The notes beneath the pieces are model-generated. The model worked only from the letters and a program-made list of their open reading frames with translations. It ran no database searches and was not told where the DNA came from. Position numbers and translations under genes: made by a program. A DNA stretch of 64,000 bases from Butyricicoccus intestinisimiae (lineage in GTDB: Bacteria > Bacillota > Clostridia > Oscillospirales > Butyricicoccaceae), in the NCBI RefSeq assembly GCF_018918345.1, contig NZ_JAHLQI010000001.1:434001-498000 (forward strand), read 5' to 3'. This document shows, piece after piece, positions 17,454 through 26,565 of this stretch (its first letter is position 1; every line of letters begins with the position of its first letter).

Positions 17454-18145
17454 TCCAGTTTTTCCGCCGGAACGCGGTGCTCATTTGCATAATTTTTCAT
17501 AATTGTACCGTCACGCAGGCGCACCACACGATCTGCCATATCCTTAATGGCATCATTGTGTGTCACCATGATAATGGTGTTTCCGTATTTCCGATTGACG
17601 GTTTCAATGAGTTTGAGGATTTCTTTGGATGTGTGATAATCCAGCGCGCCCGTCGGTTCATCACACAGTAAGATGTCCGGATTCTTTACCACTGCGCGTC
17701 CGATTGCCGTGCGCTGCTGCTGACCGCCGGACAGCTGATTGGGCAGCTTATTTCTATGTTCCTGCAGCCCCAACGTGTGAAGCAGCTCCTGAACATCCAA
17801 CGGATGGTCGGATAGATACGCGCCCACTTCTATGTTTTCCTGCACGGTCAGATTAGGAATGAGATTATACATCTGAAAAATGTATCCTAAATGATTTCTG
17901 CGGTATAAAGTTAGCCTTTTTTCACTCATATCGGCAAGGCGCGCTCCCCTGATGCAGATATCTCCGCTGTCGGCGCTGTCAATACCGCCGATAATATTGA
18001 GCAACGTCGATTTACCGGAACCGGACGCGCCCAAAAGTACACAAAATTCCCCTTTTTCAATCGCAAGGTCAATCCCTTTCAGTACTTCTACCCGATTATC
18101 GCCCTCGCCGAAAGATTTTCGAATCTGATTGATTTCCAGAAACAT
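17447..18145 (-). CDS. ABC transporter ATP-binding protein (LolD/MacB/SalX type)
   Basis: 232 residues. Walker A is GASGSGKST, the Q-loop region is YIFQMYNLIPNLT, the signature LSGGQQQR, and Walker B ILLCDEPTGALD. These belong to the family that partners FtsX-like permeases in lipoprotein or antimicrobial-peptide export. The ATG at 18145 follows CGGAGAA with six bases between. The stop overlaps the permease start by seven bases, so the two form an operon. Since the permease is broken, this ATPase may be a relic or may depend on readthrough. Confidence 0.92.
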   Translation of the reverse strand: MFLEINQIRKSFGEGDNRVEVLKGIDLAIEKGEFCVLLGASGSGKSTLLNIIGGIDSADSGDICIRGARLADMSEKRLTLYRRNHLGYIFQMYNLIPNLTVQENIEVGAYLSDHPLDVQELLHTLGLQEHRNKLPNQLSGGQQQRTAIGRAVVKNPDILLCDEPTGALDYHTSKEILKLIETVNRKYGNTIIMVTHNDAIKDMADRVVRLRDGTIMKNYANEHRVPAEKLEW

Positions 18146-18171
18146 ATGCTGTTCTCCGTTTCTTTTAGTTA

Positions 18172-18221
18172 GCATTCTCTAATCAGTATATGCCTATCAA
18201 AACCAGAAGTCAAGAGAATGC
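18172..18221 (-). promoter_or_regulatory. Promoter of the ABC export operon flanked by inverted repeat arms
   Basis: Minus strand: TTGACT (18213-18208), 17 bases, TATACT (18190-18185). Identical inverted arms GCATTCTCT (18172-18180) and AGAGAATGC (18213-18221) bracket it, centres 41 bases apart, about four helical turns. This looks like an operator pair for an unidentified regulator. Confidence 0.65.
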
Positions 18222-18285
18222 CAACCATAGAAAAGAGAAAGCGCATACCAGCATTTGACTGTTATGCGCCTCTTATTTCCACTTT

Positions 18286-18369
18286 TTAATCTTGCGTTTG
18301 GCTGCGCTGTTCTTCTAATGATTTCCGCTGTTGCTCGTAAAGTTGCCGTTCTTTTACTCGTTCTTCCAA
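18286..18369 (-). CDS. Possible 27-residue charged small protein overlapping the end of the exporter-like gene
   Basis: A TTG at 18369 is preceded by AAGGGA with six bases between, and opens a frame reading EERVKERQLYEQQRKSLEEQ and ending in QD, very rich in Glu, Gln and Arg and likely helical. It overlaps the last 14 bases of the aromatic-acid-exporter-like gene in another frame. Either it is a coupled small protein, or it is the original C-terminus of the larger protein after a frameshift. Nothing similar is known to me. Confidence 0.35.
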   Translation of the reverse strand: MEERVKERQLYEQQRKSLEEQRSQTQD

Positions 18370-19394
18370 TAAATTTCCCTTTGCTGCTTATCCAAGCGGT
18401 GAACGAAGCGTTTTTTGTACAGCAGGAACTCTTCCATGTCCATCAGGATATGATACAGCATTGCGCGGCTCTCAAACTCTTCGCGGGTTTTGGGAAGCTC
18501 CTGTTTTTTCATGTCCGCGAAAATTTCATGCAATCGTCCCAGCTGTTTTTCCGGACTATTGATTTCCACAACATAATCCGCCACATACAGCAAATATTCC
18601 GCGATAATCTGCGCTTGTTTTGGTCGGCTGCGAATGCGCCGGAGTTCATTGTGCAGATTATCCAGCACTTGACACTGTGCATGGCGCATCTCAAAGTAAT
18701 CGATATAATACTCCGGATGAAAGTGAAAGGTGTTGTCCTGATATTCGTGCGCATCTTTGATATACCGCTCCAGCTCACGCTCCAATTTGTAAATATGTCC
18801 CCATAAATTGTGCGACATTTGAAACTGAATCAAATAAGCGGCAAGCTCTAAAATAATCTGCTGCAATTGATTTTCAACCGACCGCATGTTTGCAATCAAC
18901 TCTTTTTTTCGTTGTCCATTGTCGTGATATAAGTTCAGCACAAGCGCGATGACAATGCCGATACAGACCAATTTGAATTCGTTGCCGATTGCCTGCGCAG
19001 AAAAATCCTGTCCGGTGAACAGGTGTGCACCGATGACCGCATTGACAGAAACCGTCGCAGTCAAGCCAAGCATGGCAGAAATACAGACGAGCAGGAACAT
19101 AAACACGCCATACGCCGCATACGCATTGCTGACATGCAGAAAGATTATCCACGCGATGAGCGTTGCCAGCGCAAACGTCAGCACGCGGGAAACCGACAGC
19201 TTGACGGTCTGCCACTTCGTCGTCATCAGCGTCAGCATCGTAATGGTTCCCGCAGAGACGTCATGCGACAAGCCCAGATAGCGCGCGACAAATATCGCCA
19301 GCGCACTGCCAAATGCAATCTTTGTGCCCAAAAGCAGCGTTTTTTGCGTATGAATGCGATATTTTTCCCATAATTGTTTCACGTTTTTTATCAT
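18354..19394 (-). CDS. Aromatic acid exporter family (FUSC/ArAE_1-like) membrane protein
   Basis: 346 residues. Residues about 20-165 hold roughly five to six hydrophobic segments including KIAFGSALAIFVARYLGLSH, typical of the ArAE/FUSC membrane half. The remaining residues form a mostly helical, charged cytosolic domain (ArAE_1_C-like). The family is thought to export aromatic or small organic acids, but the substrate here is unknown. The ATG follows GAGGG closely. A promoter-proximal inverted repeat (19415-19441) suggests regulation. The reading frame ends where another frame opens, see the small overlapping frame at 18286-18369. Confidence 0.8.
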   Translation of the reverse strand: MIKNVKQLWEKYRIHTQKTLLLGTKIAFGSALAIFVARYLGLSHDVSAGTITMLTLMTTKWQTVKLSVSRVLTFALATLIAWIIFLHVSNAYAAYGVFMFLLVCISAMLGLTATVSVNAVIGAHLFTGQDFSAQAIGNEFKLVCIGIVIALVLNLYHDNGQRKKELIANMRSVENQLQQIILELAAYLIQFQMSHNLWGHIYKLERELERYIKDAHEYQDNTFHFHPEYYIDYFEMRHAQCQVLDNLHNELRRIRSRPKQAQIIAEYLLYVADYVVEINSPEKQLGRLHEIFADMKKQELPKTREEFESRAMLYHILMDMEEFLLYKKRFVHRLDKQQREIYWKNE

Positions 19395-19414
19395 CCCTCG
19401 GCTCCGTTCTCATA

Positions 19415-19441
19415 CATGGTAATTGGTTCTATTCTACCATG
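19415..19441 (-). promoter_or_regulatory. Inverted repeat over the promoter of the exporter-like gene
   Basis: CATGGTA (19415-19421) and TACCATG (19435-19441) form a perfect 7-base inverted repeat with a 13-base spacer. A TAGAAT -10-like box on the minus strand (19436-19431) overlaps one arm. The -35 box is weak. Operator role is inferred. Confidence 0.45.
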
Positions 19442-19465
19442 ATTTTAACAAAAAAGAAACGCCGA

Positions 19466-19510
19466 AAATAAAAAATTGAGCATCAACCCATCGGTCAATG
19501 CCCAATTTTT
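19466..19510 (-). terminator. groESL terminator
   Basis: An 18-base stem (19471-19488 with 19493-19510, wobble pairs included) with a 4-base loop and flanking A/T runs, 48 bases after the groEL stop. The T-run on both sides could also stop rightward transcription. Confidence 0.85.
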
Positions 19511-19557
19511 ATTTTAATTAAGGTCAGAAACAGTCATTTGAACGATTGTCATTCAAA

Positions 19558-21216
<1,659 letters not shown>

Positions 21217-21222
21217 TTACAA

Positions 21223-21519
<297 letters not shown>

Positions 21520-21547
21520 CTAAGATGATAAAATACAAATTTAGAGG

Positions 21548-21574
21548 TTAGCACTCAAAACCTTCGAGTGCCAA
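21548..21574. promoter_or_regulatory. CIRCE operator (HrcA binding site)
   Basis: TTAGCACTC (21548-21556), nine bases, GAGTGCCAA (21566-21574); one mismatch from the consensus TTAGCACTC-N9-GAGTGCTAA. It sits about 40 bases upstream of groES. HrcA is not encoded in the window. Confidence 0.95.
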
Positions 21575-21581
21575 CGAATAT

Positions 21582-21610
21582 ATATTAAATCATTTTCCCA
21601 AAATACGCAA
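21582..21610 (-). promoter_or_regulatory. groESL promoter
   Basis: Minus strand: TTGCGT (21610-21605), 17 bases, TAATAT (21587-21582), immediately upstream of CIRCE, as expected for HrcA-repressed promoters. Confidence 0.65.
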
Positions 21611-21766
21611 GTACTTTTTTCCAAAATTACAAAGTTTTTTGTAAATAAATTATGAATGGGCGTTATCCTGCCCGTTCGAGCGATTTGCGTGTTTTTTTGC
21701 AATCTTTTCCTGAAAAATCCCCGAGAAATTTTTGTGTAGCAGTCCAAGGAAAATAGTGCCAAATTT

Positions 21767-22984
21767 TTATCTCTTGCGGAAATCCTGCCGCTTCTTGCCG
21801 GCCGGTCTGCCTCCCTGCGGACGATTTTTGCCTGTAGGCGCCGTGCGGAACGGGCGGCGCTTCTCCGGCGGCTGATAGTACATGTACAGATTGCAGCGCA
21901 GCATACCATTATATAGCTTGCGCTTTTTATCTGCTTTCATGCCGTAAAATTCTTCAAATTGCTCGTCAGAGCTGATAATATACTGTTTCATCGGAGACTG
22001 CGCCGCAGCAGCACCAAACCCGCGCAGCAGTTTGCGCGCCGCATTGACGTCCATCATGCGCTCGCCATACGGCGGATTGGCAATCAGCGTGCCCTCCCGC
22101 TTTTTGAGCTTGCAGGCGCAAGCATCTTTCTCCTCAAAGTGAATCGTATGCTTCACACCCGCTTTTTTTGCATTGGCGATGGACAATTCAACACAGGCCG
22201 GATCAATATCACAGCCGTGAATATCGTAGGTGCGATCTCGATAGATGCCGTCCAGCGCGCGTTCGCGCTCCTGCTGCCAGATTTCCGGTGCGATAAACTC
22301 CCACTTTTCCGCGTCAAACGAACGCTTGAGACCGGGAGCGAGATTCATCGCAATCATAGCTGCCTCAATCGGAATGGTGCCGGAGCCACAGAACGGATCG
22401 AAAAATTCTCCCTTTCCGCGGAATCGCGAAATTTTGACCATTGCCGCCGCGAGGGTCTCTCGCAGCGGTGCTTCGTTGGCGTTGGCGCGGTACCCGCGCT
22501 TGTGCAGACCGGCACCGGATGTATCCAAATACAGCGTGGCAATATCACGCACGATGGAAAACTGTACCTGACAGCGCGCACCGCGCTCCTCAAACCATGT
22601 GATGCCATACGATTCTGACAGGCTCTTGACGATTGCCTTTTTGATAATGCTCTGACAGTCCGGAATGCTGTGCAGCTGAGAATCCAGCGAATAGCCCTTA
22701 ACAGGGAATGCGCAGTCCTTCTCGATATAGTCCAGCCACGGCAGCTCATATACGCCTTCAAACAGCTCTTCAAAGTTTTGCGCAGGGAATTCCCCGACTT
22801 TAATTAACACGCGCTCTGCGCAGCGCAAATTGAGATTGGCCCACGCCAGTGTATGTTCGTCGCCAGAAAAAAAGACGCGTCCATTTTCTACACGCACATC
22901 GGTGAGACCGCCGTTGTGGCGCAGCTCATCTCCCACGATTCCTTCCAGTCCGAACAGCGTCGGACAGCAAAATTCATAATTCAT
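21767..22984 (-). CDS. THUMP-domain rRNA guanine-N2 methyltransferase (RlmL N-domain type)
   Basis: 405 residues. An N-terminal ferredoxin-like/THUMP region (residues about 1-160, CPTLFGLEGIVGDELRH) is followed by a class I SAM methyltransferase with DPFCGSGTIPIEAAM (SAM site) and NPPYGERM, the N2-guanine methyltransferase catalytic motif. The last 40 residues are basic (KRRPFRTAPTGKNRPQGG), suited to rRNA binding. This matches the RlmL half that makes m2G2445 in 23S rRNA; the RlmK half found fused in enterobacteria is absent, as usual in Firmicutes. No strong Shine-Dalgarno is seen before the ATG. It diverges from the DUF4364 gene. Confidence 0.9.
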   Translation of the reverse strand: MNYEFCCPTLFGLEGIVGDELRHNGGLTDVRVENGRVFFSGDEHTLAWANLNLRCAERVLIKVGEFPAQNFEELFEGVYELPWLDYIEKDCAFPVKGYSLDSQLHSIPDCQSIIKKAIVKSLSESYGITWFEERGARCQVQFSIVRDIATLYLDTSGAGLHKRGYRANANEAPLRETLAAAMVKISRFRGKGEFFDPFCGSGTIPIEAAMIAMNLAPGLKRSFDAEKWEFIAPEIWQQERERALDGIYRDRTYDIHGCDIDPACVELSIANAKKAGVKHTIHFEEKDACACKLKKREGTLIANPPYGERMMDVNAARKLLRGFGAAAAQSPMKQYIISSDEQFEEFYGMKADKKRKLYNGMLRCNLYMYYQPPEKRRPFRTAPTGKNRPQGGRPAGKKRQDFRKR

Positions 22985-23017
22985 AATTCATATCCTTATC
23001 CGAAATTGATTGTTCTT

Positions 23018-23046
23018 ATTGTACTATATTTTATGTGGCACGACAA
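23018..23046 (-). promoter_or_regulatory. Promoter of the rRNA methyltransferase gene
   Basis: Minus strand: TTGTCG (23046-23041), 17 bases, TACAAT (23023-23018), 33 bases before the ATG. Confidence 0.55.
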
Positions 23047-23065
23047 GATTACAGCGGTTTTTTCG

Positions 23066-23093
23066 TTGCTTTTTTCCGCCGTTGTGGTATACT
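23066..23093 (+). promoter_or_regulatory. Promoter of the DUF4364 gene
   Basis: TTGCTT at 23066-23071, 16 bases, TATACT at 23088-23093, about 34 bases before the ATG at 23127. Divergent from the methyltransferase promoter. Confidence 0.55.
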
Positions 23094-23126
23094 GAACATA
23101 GCAATTTGAAGATTTGAGGTGTATCT

Positions 23127-23663
23127 ATGGCTCGATTTGGCTTTATCCGCACAAAAGACGAAATCAAATTTCTTATCCTGACCTGCATGACGTACCTTCC
23201 GTTTCCGGTGACCTTCGCCGCAATTGTTGACATTTGTACGTGGTGTGATGACGGCTTCGGCTACTTCGAGCTGTCCGAGGCGTTTTCTGAGCTGCAGGAT
23301 TCTCAGCACGTTGAGAAATCGACCGAAAACGATACAGAACTGTTCGCCATTACAGAAAAAGGCCGCGAGACCGCACAAGCCTTTCAAAGCCGTCTGCCAT
23401 TTACCGTGCGAGAGGCTGCCGAACTGTCCGCCCTGCGTGTGATTCGCAAGCTGCGCCGCGATGCGCAGGTTTCTGCCGAAACCGAGCAGATCAGCGAAAA
23501 GGATTACGTGGTGACCATGACCATGCAGGATGTATTTTCTATCCAAATGCATGTGGTGAGCCAAACGCAGGCTGCATACTTAGAACAGCACTTTCAAAAG
23601 CACGCAGAGGACGTATATCAGCATTTGTTATCCACAATGACAAGCGAATACGAAACCGAATAA
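23127..23663 (+). CDS. DUF4364 family protein (winged-helix regulator-like)
   Basis: 178 residues. The N-terminal FIRTKDEIKFLILTCMTYLPFPVTFAAIVDI and the middle GFGYFELSEAFSELQDSQHVE resemble DUF4364 proteins, widespread in Clostridia and predicted to contain a winged helix. No biochemical role is established. A PadR-like fold with a helical C-terminus is plausible. It has its own promoter and a hairpin terminator and stands alone. Confidence 0.8.
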   Translation: MARFGFIRTKDEIKFLILTCMTYLPFPVTFAAIVDICTWCDDGFGYFELSEAFSELQDSQHVEKSTENDTELFAITEKGRETAQAFQSRLPFTVREAAELSALRVIRKLRRDAQVSAETEQISEKDYVVTMTMQDVFSIQMHVVSQTQAAYLEQHFQKHAEDVYQHLLSTMTSEYETE

Positions 23664-23670
23664 CACACAA

Positions 23671-23697
23671 AAAGGCGAATGCACATTCGTCTTTTTT
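23671..23697 (+). terminator. Terminator of the DUF4364 gene
   Basis: AAAGGCGAAT (23671-23680) pairs with ATTCGTCTTT (23685-23694, one wobble) and continues into a T-run. Confidence 0.8.
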
Positions 23698-23734
23698 CAT
23701 GCACGCAAACAATTACAGAAGGGAACGAATCACG

Positions 23735-24598
23735 ATGACAAACAACAAAACCAAAGGCATTTTCTTTATTATCCTGTCGGCGTTTTTCTTCGCGCTGATG
23801 AATCTGTTCGTCCGGCTGTCCGGCGATTTGCCGCCAATGCAAAAAAGCTTTTTCCGCAATCTTGTTGCACTGGCATTCGCCGTGATTGTCCTGCTGCGCA
23901 CAGAGGAAAAATTTCAGTTCAATCACAAAAACCTGCCGCAGCTCATCGCCCGTGCGACATTCGGCACGCTGGGCATCCTGTGTAATTATTACGCCATTGA
24001 CCACTTGGTGCTGTCGGACGCATCCATGCTCAACAAGCTATCGCCGTTTTTTGCGATTCTGGTCTCTTATTTTTACCTGAAGGAAAAAGTAACGCCCGTG
24101 CAAATTTCCGCGGTAATCATTGCCTTTCTCGGTGCCCTGTGCATCATCAAGCCGGGCTTTTCGTCTATGAATTCCTTTCCGGCACTAATCGGTGCGCTGG
24201 GCGGCTTGGGCGCAGGCACAGCATACACCATGGTGCGCAAACTGAGCTTAAACGGCGAACGCGGTCCGTTTATCGTATTCTTTTTCTCGGCGTTTTCGTG
24301 TCTGTTCTGCCTGCCGTATTTGATTTTCGCATACCATCCGATGACATTCCAGCAGTTGGGTTTTCTGCTTCTGGCGGGTCTTTCCGCTGCCGGCGGACAG
24401 TTTTCCATTACCGCTGCGTATGCCAACGCACCGGCGCGGGAAATTTCCGTATTCGATTACTCGCAGATTATCTTTGCCGCCCTGTTCGGTTTTCTGTTTT
24501 TGCAGCAAATTCCGGATACGCTTTCCGTGGTCGGTTATCTCATCATTTGCGGAACTTCTGTCGCCATGTTCTTCTATAACCAAAAGCATACAAGCTGA
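23735..24598 (+). CDS. EamA-domain transporter (drug/metabolite transporter superfamily)
   Basis: 287 residues with about ten hydrophobic segments in two EamA repeats. The first begins KGIFFIILSAFFFALMNLFVRLSG, the second near residue 145. Members export amino acids, nucleobases or other metabolites; the substrate cannot be read here. I chose the ATG at 23735 (TNNKTKGIFF) because AAGGGAA lies upstream and the longer reading overlaps the previous terminator. A terminator-like hairpin at 24607-24634 follows. Confidence 0.85.
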   Translation: MTNNKTKGIFFIILSAFFFALMNLFVRLSGDLPPMQKSFFRNLVALAFAVIVLLRTEEKFQFNHKNLPQLIARATFGTLGILCNYYAIDHLVLSDASMLNKLSPFFAILVSYFYLKEKVTPVQISAVIIAFLGALCIIKPGFSSMNSFPALIGALGGLGAGTAYTMVRKLSLNGERGPFIVFFFSAFSCLFCLPYLIFAYHPMTFQQLGFLLLAGLSAAGGQFSITAAYANAPAREISVFDYSQIIFAALFGFLFLQQIPDTLSVVGYLIICGTSVAMFFYNQKHTS

Positions 24599-24606
24599 CA
24601 TACCAA

Positions 24607-24634
24607 AAGCCCTCCGTGTTTCCACGGAGGGCTT
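24607..24634. terminator. Hairpin terminator between the EamA gene and hpf
   Basis: AAGCCCTCCGTG (24607-24618) pairs perfectly with CACGGAGGGCTT (24623-24634). On the minus strand it is followed by TTTT, so it mainly ends hpf; it may also end the EamA gene. Confidence 0.82.
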
Positions 24635-24679
24635 GCTATTTCCATGTATGTTGTGCCTGTATCTATGCAAAAGCGAAGA

Positions 24680-25213
24680 TCAATTGCCCTCGATCAAGCC
24701 ATAGCCGCCAGCTGCTCTCTTATAGATAACTGCCGGCATGTCATCCTCCTCCGCATTGCGGAAGAAGAAGAACTGATGATCCAGCAGGTTCATCTGCAGG
24801 ATGGCTTCTTCCACGGTCATGGAGTGAACATCAAACTTCTTGCGGCGAACGACCTCATATTTATCCTCTACGAAGTCTGCAAGACTTGCCTCGTTGGCTG
24901 CCATTTTATCAAAAGCACCCTGACGCAGCTTCTTCTCCAAACGGGTCTTATTTCTGCGAATCTGTCTCTCGATGCTCGAAATCATACCATCCACAGAAGC
25001 AAACATATCCGTTGTCGTTTCCTCAGCGCGGAAAACCATGCCGTTATGCCAAACAGTGACTTCTGCCGTCTGTCTGCCCTTCAGTTCACTGAAAGTAATG
25101 GTCGCAGAGGTATCCTTCTGGAAATACCGATCCAGCTTGGCTACCTTCTTGATAGCGTAATCGCGGAGCTCTTCGCTAATCTTGATTTTTCTTTCAACGA
25201 TGGTGATCTTCAT
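24680..25213 (-). CDS. hpf: Ribosome hibernation promoting factor, long form
   Basis: 177 residues. The N-terminal domain (MKITIVERKIKISEELRDYAIKK, about 1-100) binds the 30S decoding site. The C-terminal domain (about 120-177, VVRRKKFDVHSMTVEEAILQM) mediates dimerisation, so this long form makes 100S ribosome dimers in resting cells. AAGGAG precedes the ATG by eight bases. A 130-base leader contains a small perfect hairpin (AACAAAT and ATTTGTT) downstream of an extended -10 promoter. Confidence 0.96.
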   Translation of the reverse strand: MKITIVERKIKISEELRDYAIKKVAKLDRYFQKDTSATITFSELKGRQTAEVTVWHNGMVFRAEETTTDMFASVDGMISSIERQIRRNKTRLEKKLRQGAFDKMAANEASLADFVEDKYEVVRRKKFDVHSMTVEEAILQMNLLDHQFFFFRNAEEDDMPAVIYKRAAGGYGLIEGN

Positions 25214-25345
25214 AACATCAACTCCTTACGGTTTGACAACCCAATTTTATATGCAATTGTCTAAGAGGAATCTGTGCGACACACGCCGCCAAAATCTGTG
25301 TTTTTCAACAAATTTCCATTTGTTTCTCCCTCTTTTGTTGGGAAT

Positions 25346-25354
25346 ATTATACCA
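25346..25354 (-). promoter_or_regulatory. Extended -10 promoter upstream of hpf
   Basis: Minus strand TGG followed by TATAAT (25351-25346), an extended -10 element with no clear -35, about 130 bases before the hpf start. The rest of the 25214-25461 gap shows only the leader hairpin and no gene. Confidence 0.55.
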
Positions 25355-25461
25355 CAAGGAGTCGGTCATGTCGCATTGCAAAATTCAGCGTGTCACGACC
25401 TGAGCGGAATATATCTCCCGCTAGCTCGCGTTTTCTCACGTTTTCTTGAAATTTTGTGTTT

Positions 25462-26307
25462 TTAGATTTTTCCCTCTGCATGGCGGGTGACATGACAGCC
25501 GATATTGACTGCGCACGGCAGACCGGCAATGTGTGTCGGATAGGTGTCGATGGCGCACATCAGTGCCGTGACCGTGCCGCCCAGACCCTGCGGTCCAATG
25601 CCCAGCGCATTGACACGTTCTATAATCTTCTTTTCCATTTCGGCATAACCCGGATTTTCATTGAACTGACCGACCGGACGCATCAGCGCACGCTTTGCCA
25701 GATAGCATGCCTTGTCGGCCGTGCCGCCCAGACCCACGCCGATGACAATCGGCGGACACGGATTGGAGCCAGCCTTGTCACATGCTTCCACAACAAAGTC
25801 GATGATATCCTCCGGTTTTGCTGCCGGAGTAAACATCTTGAGTGCGCTCATGTTCTCGCTGCCGAATCCCTTCGGCTCTACGGTTACATGAATCTCGTCA
25901 CCGGCAACAACGCGGGTGTACAAAATCGCCGGCGTGTTGTCGTTGGTATTGCTGCGGTCGAGCAGCGGGTCGCGCACGACGGACAGGCGCAGATAGCCGT
26001 CCACATAGCCCTGCCGCACACCTTCGTTGACGGCGTCCTCCAGCAGACCGCCGGTAATATGCACGTCCTGACCAACCTCTACGAAAACAATCGCCATGCC
26101 GCAGTCCTGACAAATCGGCACGGAATTCTTACAGGCAATATCACAGTTTTCGATCATCTTACCAAAAATTGTCTTGCCGAGCGGAGACTGTTCGTTCTTT
26201 TCTCCGTCCACATACGACTGTCGGATGCTCTCCGGCAGGACATAGTTTGCCTTCATGCACAGCTCGCGCACGAGCGCGGTAATTTCTTTTGCTTCGATGG
26301 TTCTCAT
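25462..26307 (-). CDS. Class I (Fe-S) fumarate hydratase, alpha subunit, without an adjacent beta subunit
   Basis: 281 residues. Cys ligands for a [4Fe-4S] cluster are visible in PICQDCG, SNPCPP and NIGCHVTRH. The VGLGGTADKACYLAKRAL stretch is typical of FumA/TtdA alpha domains. The protein would hydrate fumarate to malate together with a beta subunit, which normally follows directly. Here hpf follows, and the 248-base gap cannot hold it. L-tartrate dehydratase alpha is the alternative. The ATG at 26307 has AGGAGG ten bases upstream; a consensus promoter and a leader of about 100 bases precede it. Confidence 0.9.
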   Translation of the reverse strand: MRTIEAKEITALVRELCMKANYVLPESIRQSYVDGEKNEQSPLGKTIFGKMIENCDIACKNSVPICQDCGMAIVFVEVGQDVHITGGLLEDAVNEGVRQGYVDGYLRLSVVRDPLLDRSNTNDNTPAILYTRVVAGDEIHVTVEPKGFGSENMSALKMFTPAAKPEDIIDFVVEACDKAGSNPCPPIVIGVGLGGTADKACYLAKRALMRPVGQFNENPGYAEMEKKIIERVNALGIGPQGLGGTVTALMCAIDTYPTHIAGLPCAVNIGCHVTRHAEGKI

Positions 26308-26411
26308 TCTGTGTAATCCTCCTGTATATCTCTGACCTGTCATGTTCAGGCCGTACGAAACATTTCTGTGGTGCGATTTCTTGATATATCGAAAAGTTCC
26401 TCTGGTTTCTT

Positions 26412-26440
26412 ATTATACTTGACCCTTGCGCAAATGTCCA
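26412..26440 (-). promoter_or_regulatory. Promoter of the fumarase alpha gene
   Basis: Minus strand: TGGACA (26440-26435), 17 bases, TATAAT (26417-26412), leaving a leader of about 100 bases without a recognised riboswitch. Confidence 0.75.
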
Positions 26441-26515
26441 TAGCTGTCTTGCTAATTTCACGCTGAGCCGTGCGATGTTCCATTTTTGGCTTGACATTTG
26501 CCGCATAGATATAAG

Positions 26516-26550
26516 AAACCCACGGTGCGTGTGCATCGTGGGTTTTTGCA
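26516..26550. terminator. Bidirectional terminator after the amidohydrolase gene
   Basis: 13-base stem (26516-26528 with 26533-26545, one wobble) with loop GTGT. T-rich ends occur on both strands; mainly serves the amidohydrolase 21 bases upstream. Confidence 0.88.
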
Positions 26551-26565
26551 TGCGCTGTTCTGCGC

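Noticed and set aside
21655-21690. GGGC/GCCC hairpin downstream of the rRNA methyltransferase gene as terminator
   Set aside because: Only four strong pairs and no T-run; not convincing.
25306-25323. AACAAAT/ATTTGTT hairpin in the hpf leader as a terminator or riboswitch
   Set aside because: Short, AT-only stem without T-run; too weak to support a regulatory claim.
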